From positions 1-6,433 of the forward strand of contig JASHTR010000449.1 in NCBI GenBank assembly GCA_030040455.1: a stretch of DNA of 6,433 nucleotides, given 5' to 3'. Shown here one piece after another: positions 5,231 through 6,433 of the stretch (the stretch's first letter is position 1; every line of letters begins with the position of its first letter). The position numbers were made by a program, and so were the translations under genes. Source of the DNA: Terriglobia bacterium. GTDB taxonomy: Bacteria; Acidobacteriota; Terriglobia; UBA7540. The notes under the pieces were generated by a model, which was not told where the DNA came from, ran no database searches, and saw only the letters and a program-made list of their open reading frames with translations.

Positions 5231-6319
5231 ATGCGAATCAACGAGCTTTCCACTCCGGCGCTAACCGTCGATTTGGACGTGCTGGAGAAGAACCTCGACC
5301 GCATGGCACGGTACTGCCGGGAACATGGCGTGGGCCTGCGGCCGCATACCAAAACCCATAAGACGCCCGAGGTGGCTGAGATGCAGCTGAAGCGAGGCGC
5401 CGTGGGTCTTACGGTCGCTAAAGTGGGTGAAGCGGAAGTTATGGCGGGAGCCGGCCCGGAAGAGATTCTTGTGGCATTCCCCATCTATGGGAGCGAGAAG
5501 CTCCGCCGCCTCGCTGCTCTTGCCAAGGCACGCAGGATCCTCATCTCGCTGGATTCGGAGACGGACGCGCGTGAAGTCTCAGGGGCAGCCACTGCCCTGG
5601 GCGTCACCCTGGGCGTGCTGGTGGAGTTTGACGCTGGCCTTCACCGGTGCGGAGTGGAGCCGGGTAAAGCTTGCGTTGAGCTTGCGCGCAAGGTGGAAGC
5701 GCTGCCCGGTCTCAGCTTTCGCGGCCTGATGACGTTTCCTGGAAATATCTGGGGGACGAAGGAAGAGCGGAGCCAGGAATCGCAGCGTGTGGGGGAGGCT
5801 GTTCGAAAGGCGATTGCGGCATTTGAGCAGGAGCATATGCCCCTCGAGATCGTTTCCGCCGGCTCAACTCCCTCGGCGTTTTTGGAGATTCCCGGCATTA
5901 CGGAAATCCGACCCGGAACCTATGTTTATAACGATCTCAACACCTATTATCAGGGTGTGTGCAAGCTTGAGGATTGCGCCGTGCGCGTGGTGGCAACCGT
6001 GATATCCGCCGCCGTGCCGGGCCGCGCCATGATTGACGCAGGTTCGAAAACCCTTTCCTCCGACCTTCTGGGCTCCGGCCCCAAGGCCGGGCATGGGTTG
6101 GTGGTGGAAGCGCCAGGAGCCACGATCATCAAGCTAAGCGAAGAGCACGGTCATCTCGACGTCACCCGCTCCGAGCGTGAGCTGCGCGTTGGCGACGTCG
6201 TTACCGTCATCCCCAATCACGTTTGCACTTGCGTTAACATGCACGATGAAATGTTTTTGGTTCGCGGGCAAGAAGTGACGGGATCTTGGCGCATCGCGGC
6301 AAGGGGAAAAATCCGGTGA
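5231..6319 (+). CDS. Fold-type III PLP enzyme, D-serine dehydratase / D-threonine aldolase family
   Basis: This protein, 362 residues from ATG 5231, has an alanine-racemase-like PLP barrel followed by the C-terminal metal-binding domain of D-serine dehydratases and D-threonine aldolases. Visible elements: N-terminal STPALTVDLD; RPHTKTHK with the probable PLP lysine K41; SAGSTPS (209-215) and RPGTYVYND (227-235) around the cofactor; DAGSKTLSSD (269-278); and PNHVC (H330, C332), the probable metal site. Known D-serine dehydratases (chicken, yeast) use His-x-Cys for zinc, whereas the Alcaligenes D-threonine aldolase uses His-x-Asp, so the motif leans towards a dehydratase giving pyruvate and ammonia through 2-aminoacrylate. 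The RidA gene directly upstream fits this. Specificity remains inference. Two starts are possible: GTG at 5222, overlapping the ridA stop by four bases (365 residues), or ATG at 5231, preceded by GGTGAG (5221-5226) at 4 bases. The ATG is preferred because family members begin close to that methionine. Confidence 0.87.
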   Translation: MRINELSTPALTVDLDVLEKNLDRMARYCREHGVGLRPHTKTHKTPEVAEMQLKRGAVGLTVAKVGEAEVMAGAGPEEILVAFPIYGSEKLRRLAALAKARRILISLDSETDAREVSGAATALGVTLGVLVEFDAGLHRCGVEPGKACVELARKVEALPGLSFRGLMTFPGNIWGTKEERSQESQRVGEAVRKAIAAFEQEHMPLEIVSAGSTPSAFLEIPGITEIRPGTYVYNDLNTYYQGVCKLEDCAVRVVATVISAAVPGRAMIDAGSKTLSSDLLGSGPKAGHGLVVEAPGATIIKLSEEHGHLDVTRSERELRVGDVVTVIPNHVCTCVNMHDEMFLVRGQEVTGSWRIAARGKIR

Positions 6320-6433
6320 TCTGCCGAGTTGGGGAGGCAAAAGCTTAACGCGCTGAAGGCGGAGGCCCGTAAAAGCCCGGTGGGCTTCAGGAGATGCCCA
6401 AATCGTTGTAGCGCAATAATTTGCCCTGCGACC
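6320..6433. other. Non-coding tail with a small hairpin
   Basis: No convincing gene is seen in the last 114 bases. AAGCCC (6373-6378) and GGGCTT (6382-6387) form a perfect 6-bp stem with a 3-base loop, and CTGAAG (6353-6358) could pair instead with CTTCAG (6385-6390). Since these share 6385-6387, the two stems exclude each other. It lies about 55 bases after the operon's stop codon, where a terminator would be expected, but no T-run follows, so a terminator call is weak. Confidence 0.3.

Noticed and set aside
6391..6413. ATG after AGGAG near the window end as a gene start
   Set aside because: The frame closes with TAG after only five codons and AGGAG directly abuts the ATG, which is not workable spacing.
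1..6433. CRISPR array, tRNA/rRNA, insertion sequence or phage attachment site
   Set aside because: No regularly spaced repeats, no cloverleaf or rRNA-like sequence, no transposase or integrase motif and no flanking direct or terminal inverted repeats were seen in reading both strands.

Overview
The window looks like an ordinary stretch of chromosome from a GC-rich Gram-negative soil-type bacterium, most likely an Acidobacteriota member. That assignment is inference. It rests on the C-terminal part of an Oar-like TonB-dependent receptor of the kind multiplied in that phylum, next to a twin-arginine (Tat) exported amidohydrolase. I see no mobile element, phage gene, CRISPR array, tRNA, rRNA or defence system.

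Layout: (1) bases 1-1687, plus strand, the 3' part of a TonB-dependent receptor whose start lies outside the window. (2) bases 1697-2932, minus strand, a Tat-exported metal-dependent amidohydrolase. It converges on the receptor with only 9 bases between the stop codons, and a stem-loop sits over its last codons. (3) bases 2933-3038, a divergent intergenic region with a perfect 7-bp inverted repeat overlapping the best promoter candidate of the amidohydrolase. (4) bases 3039-3407, plus strand, a small NifU/IscU-type Fe-S scaffold protein that lacks the usual third active-site cysteine. Its end overlaps by 38 bases the convergent end of (5) bases 3370-4713, minus strand, a 12-TM APC-superfamily amino acid permease. 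(6) bases 4714-4829, a short divergent region whose -10 boxes for the two directions overlap. (7) bases 4830-5225 and 5222/5231-6319, plus strand, a two-gene operon of a RidA-type enamine/imine deaminase and a fold-type III PLP enzyme of the D-serine dehydratase / D-threonine aldolase family. (8) bases 6320-6433, non-coding as far as I can see.

The most coherent unit is 3370-6319: permease, RidA and a PLP enzyme with a D-serine-dehydratase-like His-x-Cys metal motif. The hypothesis is a small module for uptake and deamination of D-serine or a related D-amino acid. The PLP enzyme would make the reactive 2-aminoacrylate intermediate and RidA would clear it, with permease and operon fired from one bidirectional promoter. 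The family assignments are well supported; the exact substrate and the joint function are inference. Nothing here is clearly an undescribed system.
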